A stretch of DNA of 40,159 bases from an uncultured Lachnospiraceae bacterium (GTDB lineage Bacteria; Bacillota; Clostridia; Lachnospirales; Lachnospiraceae): positions 86,720-126,878 of the forward strand of contig CAMWBY010000015.1 in assembly GCA_947172645.1 (NCBI GenBank), given 5' to 3'. Both the position numbers and the translations under genes were made by a program. The notes under the pieces are model-generated. The model worked only from the letters and a program-made list of their open reading frames with translations. It did no database searches and had not been told where the DNA came from. Shown here one piece after another: positions 16,266 to 24,403 of the stretch (positions are counted from its first letter, which is position 1; every line of letters starts with the position of its first letter).

Positions 16266-17993
16266 ATGGCAAGAACAGCAGGCATTGGCATTCAGGATTT
16301 TGAGAAAATCAGGGTAAGCAATAATTTTTATGTGGATAAAACTGATTTTATCAGGCAGTGGTGGGAAGCGAATGATGAGGTAACATTGATTGCAAGGCCA
16401 AGGCGTTTTGGAAAGACTTTGAATATGAGCATGTTGGAGAAGTTTTTTTCTGTCGATTATGCAGACAGAGGTGACTTATTTGAGGGACTTTCCATATGGA
16501 AGGAAGAAACATACCGTGAAATGCAGGGGACATGGCCGGTGATTTCTCTTAGTTTTGCAAAGGTAAAAGAAACTTCATTTTTTTACACAAAAAAAAGAAT
16601 ATGTCAGATTATTGCTGATTTATATAATGAATATGATTTTTTATTGGAGAGTGAAAAGTTAAATGAGAGTGAAAAAGAGCATTACCGGAAAATTTCAGCA
16701 GATATGGAAGAATATATGGCTGTGGATTCCCTTAATGCCCTGGCGAAATATTTGACAAGATATTACGGAAAAAAAGTCATTATCCTCCTGGACGAGTACG
16801 ACACGCCGATGCAGGAAGCGTATATGTATGGTTATTGGAAGGAAATCGTATCCTTTATCCGTGGGCTCTTTAATTCCACCTTTAAGACGAACCCTTACCT
16901 GGAGCGCGCCATCATGACCGGGATTACCAGGGTCAGCAAGGAATCCATCTTCTCTGATTTAAATAATTTAAAGGTAGTGACGACAACTTCAGGGAAATAT
17001 GGGGACTGCTTTGGCTTTACGGAGGAAGAGGTATTCGATGCGCTAGAGGAATACGGGCTGTCTGACCGGAAGGAGCAGGTAAAAGAGTGGTATGACGGGT
17101 TCCAATTCGGGGAAAAGAGGGACATCTATAATCCCTGGTCGATTGTTAATTTCCTTGGGGAAGGGAAAGTGAACCTGTACTGGGCGAACACGAGCAGTAA
17201 CGGCCTGGTAGGGAAGCTTATCCGGGAAGGCAGCCCGGAGATAAAGATGGTGATGGAAGGGCTGCTGCGTGGGGAGCCACTCCATACCGTACTGGATGAA
17301 CAGATTGTATTTGGCCAGTTAGAAGAGGGGGACGATGCGGTGTGGAGTCTGCTTCTTGCAAGCGGCTACCTGAAAGCGGTACATTATGAATTTAACATAG
17401 CCAGAAGAAAGGCGGAGTACACGCTGGAATTGACGAACCTGGAAGTGCAGGTGATGTTTGAGCATATGATAGGGAAGTGGTTTAACGGGTGCCGGAGGGT
17501 GAGCAATGCCTTCCTGGGGGCGCTGCTAGCAGGGGACATAAGGGGGATGAACACTTATATGAATAAAGTGGCGCTGCAGAGCTTTAGCTACTTCGATACA
17601 GGGAAGGGGCCGTCGGGGGAAGAGCCGGAGCGGTTCTATCATGGTTTTGTGCTGGGGATGATGGTTGACTTGGCGGACAGGTACGTGGTGACATCAAACC
17701 GTGAGAGCGGGTATGGCAGGTATGACGTCATGTTGGAGCCGAAGAGGGACAGAGCAGATGTGGGAAATGGGGCCGAAAGGGATGCCATCATTATAGAGTT
17801 TAAAGTACAGGACACAGAAGAAAAGGAGCTGTCAGACACAGTGCAGGAGGCGCTGAGGCAGATAGAGGAGAAAGGGTATCAGGAAAATTTAGTGGCCAAG
17901 GGAATACCGGAAGGCCGGATACGCAAGTATGGATTTGCTTTCTGTGGGAAGAGGGTGCTGATTGGGGAAGCGCCCGGTGCAACCGTCAGTTGA
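16266..17993 (+). CDS. AAA-ATPase-like / PD-(D/E)XK nuclease-like protein (DUF1703 type)
   Basis: 575 residues from ATG 16266, preceded by GGAGAGG; the frame is open from 16128 but without such a site. The N-terminal ATPase-like domain has RPRRFGKT (residues 44-51, Walker A) and VIILLDEYDTPM (D176-E177, Walker B). The C-terminal nuclease-like domain has RYDVMLEP (D487) and IIIEFKV (E511, K513), the D...ExK triad. Such genes occur in many copies in gut anaerobes; no function is proven. Base composition changes sharply inside the gene: 14 of 60 G/C in 16561-16620 against 38 of 60 in 17221-17280. The GC-rich 3' half is what the remnant at 10388-10581 matches. Mosaic origin by recombination between copies is likely. 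Confidence 0.85.
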   Translation: MARTAGIGIQDFEKIRVSNNFYVDKTDFIRQWWEANDEVTLIARPRRFGKTLNMSMLEKFFSVDYADRGDLFEGLSIWKEETYREMQGTWPVISLSFAKVKETSFFYTKKRICQIIADLYNEYDFLLESEKLNESEKEHYRKISADMEEYMAVDSLNALAKYLTRYYGKKVIILLDEYDTPMQEAYMYGYWKEIVSFIRGLFNSTFKTNPYLERAIMTGITRVSKESIFSDLNNLKVVTTTSGKYGDCFGFTEEEVFDALEEYGLSDRKEQVKEWYDGFQFGEKRDIYNPWSIVNFLGEGKVNLYWANTSSNGLVGKLIREGSPEIKMVMEGLLRGEPLHTVLDEQIVFGQLEEGDDAVWSLLLASGYLKAVHYEFNIARRKAEYTLELTNLEVQVMFEHMIGKWFNGCRRVSNAFLGALLAGDIRGMNTYMNKVALQSFSYFDTGKGPSGEEPERFYHGFVLGMMVDLADRYVVTSNRESGYGRYDVMLEPKRDRADVGNGAERDAIIIEFKVQDTEEKELSDTVQEALRQIEEKGYQENLVAKGIPEGRIRKYGFAFCGKRVLIGEAPGATVS

Positions 17994-18080
17994 CAGATTT
18001 CCAAGCATTCTTTATAGCCAATTCAAAGGGTCTTCTATAGAATGATAGGTATGCAGATTAAGTAAGAATGGAGGATTCAT

Positions 18081-18935
18081 ATGACACTTGGTGAAAAAAT
18101 TTACAGGCTTCGAACCGGACGGGGGATGTCCCAGGAAGCTTTTGGAGAGATGTTGGGGGTGTCCAGGCAGTCTGTATCGAAATGGGAGACAGACCAGTCG
18201 GTGCCGGAACTGGATAAGATTGTGGCGGTTAGCAATATGTTTGGAGTCAGTACAGACTATCTTCTGAAAGAGACCGTGGAGGAGTCTACATGGCGTCCGG
18301 GAGTTTCGGATATGTGGACGACAGGAGGCGGTGTATCCGGTGAGGAGGAATACTATTCACATGGTTCACAGGTTATCATACAGCGCCCATCTTTCCACTA
18401 TGAATATAGAAGCAAAATCACTATAGGAAATCTTCCTCTCGTACATGTTAATTTTGGATTAAAGCCGGTGAGAGCCAAGGGAATTATTGCAATCGGCAAT
18501 ATTGCTCAAGGCGTAATTGCCATTGGGATTGTAGGGTTAGGTATCGTTACGTTTGCCCCGGTAAGCATCGGACTGCTTCTGGCAATCGGCTGTGCGGCGG
18601 CAGGTGGTATCGCATTTGGTTCCTTAGCAGTAGGTATTGTCTCAGGCGGAGCCGTGTGCCTGGGGATATTCTCTATGGGTGCGGTTGCGATTGGAGAGTT
18701 TAGTTTTGGCGCTGTCGCGTTGGGAAGACAGGTTGCTGTCGGCGATGTTGCCCGGGGTAATATTGCATTGGGGTTCAGCGAGGCAACCGGCAGTGTCTAT
18801 GAAGAAATCAGGGCGGCGGACGGCAGCTTTGATTACCGGGCGATGTTACATGCAATTGATATCAATGTGGCGGGATACTGGAGTATCTTTACAGGATGGA
18901 TGAAGACGATAATCCGTCTTTTGGCAAGGGCATGA
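18081..18935 (+). CDS. XRE-family regulator with glycine pentad-repeat C-terminal domain
   Basis: 284 residues. Residues 1-62 are an XRE helix-turn-helix (SQEAFGEMLGVSRQSVSKWE). A linker of about 70 residues follows. Residues 134-231 then repeat a five-residue unit ending in glycine, of the form [IVAFS]-[IVLA]-[AGSC]-[IVLMF]-G. Glycines fall at 134, 139, 144, 149, 154, 164, 175, 180, 185, 190, 195, 200, 205, 210, 215, 226 and 231; a one-residue slip occurs at 170 and 221. The stretch is hydrophobic and could be a beta-solenoid or lie in the membrane. The tail is amphipathic and helical. Preceded by GGAGGA. The gene stands alone and carries its terminator across its own stop codon. The ligand is unknown. 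Confidence 0.85.
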   Translation: MTLGEKIYRLRTGRGMSQEAFGEMLGVSRQSVSKWETDQSVPELDKIVAVSNMFGVSTDYLLKETVEESTWRPGVSDMWTTGGGVSGEEEYYSHGSQVIIQRPSFHYEYRSKITIGNLPLVHVNFGLKPVRAKGIIAIGNIAQGVIAIGIVGLGIVTFAPVSIGLLLAIGCAAAGGIAFGSLAVGIVSGGAVCLGIFSMGAVAIGEFSFGAVALGRQVAVGDVARGNIALGFSEATGSVYEEIRAADGSFDYRAMLHAIDINVAGYWSIFTGWMKTIIRLLARA

Positions 18936-18961
18936 GGGAGAACCTCATGCTCTTTTTCTTT
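18929..18961 (+). terminator. Terminator overlapping the stop codon of the XRE gene
   Basis: GCATGAGG-GAGAA-CCTCATGC followed by TCTTTTTCTTT. The TGA stop at 18933-18935 lies inside the left arm. Confidence 0.9.
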
Positions 18962-18989
18962 GTTTGCGCTTCAAGTATTTTGATAGTTT

Positions 18990-18998
18990 TGTTATACT
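18990..18998 (+). promoter_or_regulatory. Extended -10 promoter for the PfkB-family kinase gene
   Basis: TG-T-TATACT, 68 bases before the kinase start, with a weak TTCAAG near -35. The same box occurs at 4273. Confidence 0.5.
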
Positions 18999-19066
18999 AA
19001 AATGTATAAGGGGTACTGCTTCAGGCTGATTAAGAGCTTGTAGGCATACCATAGGAGGCAGACAAA

Positions 19067-19978
19067 ATGATATACACAGTTACTTTTAACCCGTCGCTGG
19101 ATTATATCGTGTCGGTAGAGGATTTCCGGGTTGGCTTCACCAATCGGACCAGTTCGGAATTACTTCTTCCGGGCGGCAAGGGCCTTAATGTGTCTATGGT
19201 ACTGGGTAATCTGGGCATTGCGAATACAGCGTTGGGATTTGTGGCCGGATTTACGGGGGATGAAATTGTGCGCCGGATAGAGAAGATGGGCGTACAATCT
19301 AATCTGATTCCGGTTGGCGGCGGTATTTCCAGAATTAATTTGAAACTGAAATCCATTGACGGGACGGAGATTAACGGATGCGGTCCGGCGATAGAGAAGG
19401 AAGACATCGATAAACTCATCAGTCAGTTGGATGCTCTGGAAAAGGGGGATGCGCTCATTCTTGCAGGAAGCATTCCCGATTCCGTGCCGGATGATATTTA
19501 TGGAACAATCATGGGAAAACTGGCAGGACGGGGTGTGCTGACTGTTGTGGATGCCACGAAGGACTTGTTGGTTAATGTGCTGCGGCACCGTCCGTTTCTG
19601 GTGAAGCCGAATCATCATGAATTAGGGGAAATATTTGGCGCAGAGATTAAGACAAGGGAAGAGGCCATACCGTATGCCGAAAAATTGCAGGCGATGGGTG
19701 CAGCCAATGTACTGGTGTCTATGGGCGACAAAGGAGCCGTATTGGCGGCGGCGAATGGCAGCGTCTACAAGTGTCCGGCGCCGGAGGGAAAGCTGATAAA
19801 CAGTGTTGGCGCCGGAGATTCCATGGTGGCGGGTTTTATGGCGGGTTGGATGGAAAGAGAAGATTACGGATATGCCCTTTCCATGGGAGTTGCGGCAGGA
19901 AGCGCAAGCGCATTTTCGGAACGGTTGGCGACAAAGGAAGAAATAGAAGCGGTGTATGAGAGGCTGACAGAGACATAA
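19067..19978 (+). CDS. 1-phosphofructokinase / tagatose-6-phosphate kinase-type sugar kinase
   Basis: 303 residues, PfkB family, cytoplasmic. It phosphorylates a sugar phosphate with ATP; fructose-1-phosphate is the most likely substrate, and tagatose-6-phosphate cannot be excluded. Signature one: GGKGLNVSMVLGNLG near residue 38. Signature two: SVGAGDSMVAGFMAGW, with the catalytic Asp in GAGDS. The start NPSLDYIV is typical of FruK/LacC. Start preceded by AGGAGG at 19051-19056. No fructose PTS or FruR gene is adjacent, which is less usual for fruK. Confidence 0.88.
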   Translation: MIYTVTFNPSLDYIVSVEDFRVGFTNRTSSELLLPGGKGLNVSMVLGNLGIANTALGFVAGFTGDEIVRRIEKMGVQSNLIPVGGGISRINLKLKSIDGTEINGCGPAIEKEDIDKLISQLDALEKGDALILAGSIPDSVPDDIYGTIMGKLAGRGVLTVVDATKDLLVNVLRHRPFLVKPNHHELGEIFGAEIKTREEAIPYAEKLQAMGAANVLVSMGDKGAVLAAANGSVYKCPAPEGKLINSVGAGDSMVAGFMAGWMEREDYGYALSMGVAAGSASAFSERLATKEEIEAVYERLTET

Positions 19979-20060
19979 TACATATATTTTTAGAGTTTCT
20001 TTGCACCTAAAGCGGGGGCAAGAGTGATTTCGGGAGTACATTAGGCAGTGGAGGATTAGG

Positions 20061-21389
20061 ATGCAGAACGAATTATTTGAAACAGTTCCGGTACATAAGG
20101 CGTATTTCAAATTTGCGCTTCCGGTCGTGTTCAGTATGGTTATTTCATTAGTTTATAACATGGTGGATACCTATTTTATTGCGCAGACGGGCAATACAGA
20201 TTTGGTGGCGGGGGTGTCCCTTGGCGCGCCGGTTTTTACCTTGATGATTGCTCTGGGCGATATTTTTGGTTTGGGAGGCAGCTCGGTGATTTCCCGTCTT
20301 TTTGGACAGAAGCTAGATGACGATGGCAAGCGGTTAAGCGTATTTTGTTTCTACGCAGCATTTCTATGTGGGATTGTTATAACGGTGGTTATGTTGCTGT
20401 TCAGACAGCCGCTTTTGCATTTGTTAGGCGCCGATGCGGATACGATGGTTTATGCTTCCCAGTACTATACTTATATTGTTCTTGGCGCGCTGTTTATTAT
20501 TGTATCCTTTACGCCATCCAATTTACTGCGGACAGAAGGTTTTGCGACAGCATCTATGACGGGGACGATATTGGGTTCGGTGGTAAATATGATTCTTGAC
20601 CCGGTTTTTATCTCTGTGCTGGGATTGGGGGCGGCAGGAGCGGCGATTGCCACGGTCATTGGAAATATTTGTGCGGATATCTTTTTTGTATGGTTTCTGT
20701 TAAAGAAGAGTAAACGGCTGTCCGTCAACCCGGCAGGGTTTTATATCACATCTGCAGAAATTGGGCAGATTCTTGCCATTGGGATTCCGGCGTCTATTAC
20801 TAATTTGATGCAAAGTCTTGGCATAGCCATGACCAATCGGTATCTGCTTCCTTATGGTAATGAGAAAGTGGCGGCCATGGGAATTGTGATGAAGGTCAAT
20901 ATGATTGCCGTTTTAATTCTGGTAGGTTTTGCGTTCGGAGGACAGCCATTGATTGGTTATAACTACGGTGCGAAAAATAAAGCCCGCCTGAGAGAAATTT
21001 TACGTTTCTGTTATGGGTTTGAATGCAGCATGGCGGCTTTGCTTACGGTGATTCTTTCGTTAGCGGCCCCTGCAATGATTGGGATATTTATGCAGGACGC
21101 TTCCATTATTGCCGCCGGGGTTCCTATGCTGCGGATGCAGTTAATCGGGATGGTTTTTGTAGCTATTGTCCTGGTTTCTACATGCACGTTCCAGTCGGCA
21201 GGAAAAGCCGGAGGGGCTTTCCTTTTATCTGTCACCAGACAAGGTGTGATTTTTGCAATTGTCATTTTTATTGCGTCGAGAGTTTTTGGCTATTCCGGCG
21301 TATTACTGTCACAGGCTGTTTCGGACGCACTGACTGCGGTATTGGCAGTTGTACTGTTTTTACGGGGAATACATAAGGAAATTCAATAG
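20061..21389 (+). CDS. MATE-family efflux transporter
   Basis: 442 residues with about twelve membrane segments, the normal MATE size. It exports cationic drugs or metabolites in exchange for sodium or protons. The N-terminal LPVVFSMVISLVYNMVDTYFIA and the GGSSVISRLFGQ loop are characteristic, as is the mirrored second half with GFAFGGQPLIGYNYGAKN. Preceded by GGAGGA. No regulator is adjacent; the esterase gene follows after 63 bases and may share its transcript. Confidence 0.93.
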   Translation: MQNELFETVPVHKAYFKFALPVVFSMVISLVYNMVDTYFIAQTGNTDLVAGVSLGAPVFTLMIALGDIFGLGGSSVISRLFGQKLDDDGKRLSVFCFYAAFLCGIVITVVMLLFRQPLLHLLGADADTMVYASQYYTYIVLGALFIIVSFTPSNLLRTEGFATASMTGTILGSVVNMILDPVFISVLGLGAAGAAIATVIGNICADIFFVWFLLKKSKRLSVNPAGFYITSAEIGQILAIGIPASITNLMQSLGIAMTNRYLLPYGNEKVAAMGIVMKVNMIAVLILVGFAFGGQPLIGYNYGAKNKARLREILRFCYGFECSMAALLTVILSLAAPAMIGIFMQDASIIAAGVPMLRMQLIGMVFVAIVLVSTCTFQSAGKAGGAFLLSVTRQGVIFAIVIFIASRVFGYSGVLLSQAVSDALTAVLAVVLFLRGIHKEIQ

Positions 21390-21452
21390 ACTCAGTGAAT
21401 GAATAAGCATTGTAGAGAAGATGAAGTATTGCAGTCAAAGGAAATGATGGCT

Positions 21453-22217
21453 ATGAGTATCAGAAAAATTATGATATCCGGTTTGTCTTGCGATTTGTTT
21501 CTTCCGGCAGGCTATGAAAAGTCGGCGGACCGTTATCCGGTGGTGTATGTCAATGGTGAGATGCCGGTTGAAGATGTTCTCACAGAGGTTGCGGCAGCAG
21601 GAATGAGGACAGATTTTATTGTGTTAGCGGTCTCTCCGGCGGATTGGAATGATGATTTTACGCCTTGGCCTGCCCCTGCAATTCGTAGGGGTGAGATGCC
21701 GCCGGAAGGAAGGGCGGGGAAGTACATCGAGAAACTGTCCGGGGAAATCAAACCTTATATGGACGCGAATTACCGCACTATGCCGCAACCGGAGCATACG
21801 GCATTAATCGGATATTCCTTGGGCGGCCTGACGGCGTTGTATTCTTTATATTTGACAGACAGCTTTGGTATGGTTGGGAGCATCTCAGGTTCCTTGTGGT
21901 ATGACGGTTTCTGCGCGTTTATGGAGAAGACAAAGCCTATGTACTCAGGGGTAAGGGTGTACCTTTCCCTGGGAAGAAAAGAGAAGATGAGCAGAAATCC
22001 GCGGATGGCCAAAGTGGCGGAATGTACAGAAGAGGCGAGGCGTATTCTGCTAAGCCAGTCCGCCTTAGCTTGGCCCGCCGATGAGGCGGCTATGTGGGAG
22101 GAAGAAGATTATTCTTTGCCGGTCTGTTTTGAATGGAATGACGGCGGACATTTCCACCAGATAGAGAGGCGTTTTGCCAAGGCAATTATGTGGTGGCGTA
22201 GTGGGGTTCGGCACTAA
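21453..22217 (+). CDS. Alpha/beta hydrolase, esterase D/enterochelin esterase-like
   Basis: 254 residues from ATG 21453, chosen because AAAGGA at 21437-21442 is best placed for it; other in-frame ATGs occur at 21399, 21444 and 21447. The nucleophile elbow is GYSLGGLTALYSLYL, an acidic residue lies in the later strand region, and a histidine occurs in NDGGHFHQIERRF. This is the pattern of putative esterases that act on thioesters, sugar esters or siderophores. No signal peptide. The iron link is speculative. Its stop is 30 bases before the aminoglycoside transferase start. Confidence 0.8.
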   Translation: MSIRKIMISGLSCDLFLPAGYEKSADRYPVVYVNGEMPVEDVLTEVAAAGMRTDFIVLAVSPADWNDDFTPWPAPAIRRGEMPPEGRAGKYIEKLSGEIKPYMDANYRTMPQPEHTALIGYSLGGLTALYSLYLTDSFGMVGSISGSLWYDGFCAFMEKTKPMYSGVRVYLSLGRKEKMSRNPRMAKVAECTEEARRILLSQSALAWPADEAAMWEEEDYSLPVCFEWNDGGHFHQIERRFAKAIMWWRSGVRH

Positions 22218-22246
22218 TGCCGGATATTTGGAAGGAGAGAAGTTAT

Positions 22247-23101
22247 ATGAGGACAGAAGGACAAGTTTATGGGATGATTTTGGATTTTGCCAAATCTGAC
22301 GAACGCATCCGTATGGTTACGCTGGAAGGTTCTAGGACGAATGTTCATATTCCGCGGGATGAATTTCAAGATTACGATATTACTTTTTTTGTGACAGACA
22401 TGGATAGTTTTACGGCGGATGACGCCTGGCTTCACATCTTTGGTGAACGTCTGATTCTGCAAAAACCGGAAGATATGGAATTATTTCCGGCGGTGGAAAG
22501 AGGTTTTTCTTATTTGATGTTATTTGATGATGATGTGAAAATAGATTTAACTTTATTGCCTCTTGATTTGACGCAAGAATATTTTACATGGGATAAACTT
22601 GTCAAAGTGTTGCTTGATAAGGACGGGCGTGTTGCTTCACCGCCTATACCGACGGACGAAGATTACCATTTGCAATGTCCGACCGCGGGAATGTTCGATG
22701 ATTGCTGTAATGAATTTTGGAATACGGTAACCTATGTGGTCAAGGGATTGTGCCGTCGGGAAATCTTGTTTGCCATTGACCATTTGAATGAAATTGTGCG
22801 CAAGGAGCTGTTGCGGATGGTTTCCTGGCTTATCGGTACAGAGAAAGGTTTTCATTTCAGTATAGGCAAGAATTATAAATTTCTTGACCAGTACGTTTCG
22901 GAAGAATTGTGGGAAAGGATAATGACAACATATCGCATGGATTCTTATGCACATATGTGGGAGTCTTTGGAGGAGAGCATGGCATTATTCCGCGAAGTTT
23001 CCGGGGAGGTGGCAGGACGCCTTGCGTATCCGTATCCGCCTTATGATGAGAAAATAAGCGGATACGTAGCCCGGCAGAAAAAGAAATATTGGAATGTATA
23101 G
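22247..23101 (+). CDS. Aminoglycoside 6-adenylyltransferase-like protein (ANT(6)/AadE family)
   Basis: 284 residues from ATG 22247, preceded by GGAGAG. It transfers AMP from ATP to the 6-hydroxyl of streptomycin in characterised relatives, cytoplasmic. The nucleotidyltransferase motif is VTLEGSRTN followed by QDYDITFFV. Further AadE-like segments: KPEDMELFP, GFSYLMLFDD, KIDLTLLPL, DDCCNEFWN, VVKGLCRREILFAIDH, KNYKFLDQY and TYRMDSYAHMWESL. Strong likeness along the whole length makes the family sure; resistance is not proven. No mobile element flanks it, so it looks like a resident chromosomal copy. Confidence 0.93.
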   Translation: MRTEGQVYGMILDFAKSDERIRMVTLEGSRTNVHIPRDEFQDYDITFFVTDMDSFTADDAWLHIFGERLILQKPEDMELFPAVERGFSYLMLFDDDVKIDLTLLPLDLTQEYFTWDKLVKVLLDKDGRVASPPIPTDEDYHLQCPTAGMFDDCCNEFWNTVTYVVKGLCRREILFAIDHLNEIVRKELLRMVSWLIGTEKGFHFSIGKNYKFLDQYVSEELWERIMTTYRMDSYAHMWESLEESMALFREVSGEVAGRLAYPYPPYDEKISGYVARQKKKYWNV

Positions 23102-23129
23102 GGGCGTCCGGTTCCACGATATAATATTG

Positions 23130-24389
23130 TTACTTGGCCTGTTGCCCGTGGGAATCAGAAATGTTTTTTCCATACCGGGCCAATTCGTATTGCCTGTGCA
23201 TTTTTTCGCCTTCTTCACTTCCGGCAATTCCGGCAATCGTCTCGATTTCAATTGGTGATTCATAGACGGCAGGGCAGTCTTTGCGATGCCGTCTGATGGT
23301 TTTTCGGTATTCTTTTCTAATGCGTTCTCGCTCTGACAGTCTGCGGCGGTCCGGAAGAACCGGGACAATCCTGGCTGTTTCCGCAGTGTCGTTCAACTCT
23401 TCTACAATATCGCCGTTGTCGTCACTTATCTTACGGAAATCCTGAAAGGTAGTGCGGATTATTTTAAGAAGCATCATGGCGAAAAAAATAAAAACGGCAA
23501 TTTCCACCATATGGAATAAAGCGGTTATCCATTTAGGAGCAGGCTTTGAATTGCCATATTGTGCTATGAAAGCTTCCAAGGGGTCTTCGCCAATATTTTC
23601 CGTGTCGTTTTCCGGTATCAGGTCAGAGTAATCTATGACGATGTTGTCCCACCATTTTCTGATATCATGGTAATGCCGGTTGGAGACGGTGAGTAGGGCA
23701 GGCAGAGCCATTGTCATAAGCAGAAGTAAGAAAATGGCAAGGATGCCGCTTCCGATTCCATAGATTCTTCTGGAAGGCAGATTGCATGTCCTTTTGTTGA
23801 GAGAGAGGTACTTTTCCGTTTCACATATATAGCGGTATATGAAAGTGACGGGCGTATATAAAGCGACGCTGAATAAGGCCGCATTACAAACGGCAGGATT
23901 ATCCAGGTTCAGGGCAACGGCATAAATCGCCAGAAAATAAATGAGTACCGCAAAAGAGGGTTCCCGTAAAAAGCTGCGAACAGGCCGCCAGGAGCGGTCT
24001 TCGCCTTTTGAGGCAGCGGCGGCTTTTGCTCTGTTCAGGCGTTCCGCCATACGGTTAAAAATAATGAGTACAGTTTCGCATAGAAGAACCAGTATGTAGA
24101 CAATATAAAAGAAATGATGACGTAGTGAAGCTGCAGCAAAGAGGCCCGCGGCCAGTGTTGCTGCCGATAGAAAGACGGATAGGGTAAGATAAGCCAAAAG
24201 CCCTTTGCACTTATCTATCATAATGTCAGTCATGATAACAGGAAATAGGACGACCAGACATTTTACATAAAGGGTTTGTCCGACGGTATCAGGCTGTTCG
24301 GCACAAAGCGCATAGAGAAAGGGAATCACTATCGCTATGACAAGTGACGCATGAATCCATCCTGCAAATTTTTTGATTCGTTTTCTCAT
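23130..24389 (-). CDS. DUF4129-type multi-pass membrane protein
   Basis: 419 residues. The first two thirds contain about seven to eight hydrophobic segments, then an external stretch and one last helix near residues 275-300 (MVEIAVFIFFAMMLLKIIR). The cytoplasmic tail has IRKEYRKTIRRHRK, then an SPIEIETIAG element and QYELARYGK, the pattern of DUF4129 tails that in other bacteria follow a transglutaminase domain; no transglutaminase domain is seen here. Last gene of the moxR-DUF58 set, 14 bases after the DUF58 gene. Convergent with the aminoglycoside transferase gene, gap 28 bases. Confidence 0.75.
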   Translation of the reverse strand: MRKRIKKFAGWIHASLVIAIVIPFLYALCAEQPDTVGQTLYVKCLVVLFPVIMTDIMIDKCKGLLAYLTLSVFLSAATLAAGLFAAASLRHHFFYIVYILVLLCETVLIIFNRMAERLNRAKAAAASKGEDRSWRPVRSFLREPSFAVLIYFLAIYAVALNLDNPAVCNAALFSVALYTPVTFIYRYICETEKYLSLNKRTCNLPSRRIYGIGSGILAIFLLLLMTMALPALLTVSNRHYHDIRKWWDNIVIDYSDLIPENDTENIGEDPLEAFIAQYGNSKPAPKWITALFHMVEIAVFIFFAMMLLKIIRTTFQDFRKISDDNGDIVEELNDTAETARIVPVLPDRRRLSERERIRKEYRKTIRRHRKDCPAVYESPIEIETIAGIAGSEEGEKMHRQYELARYGKNISDSHGQQAK

Positions 24390-24403
24390 AGGAATCCTCT
24401 TCT

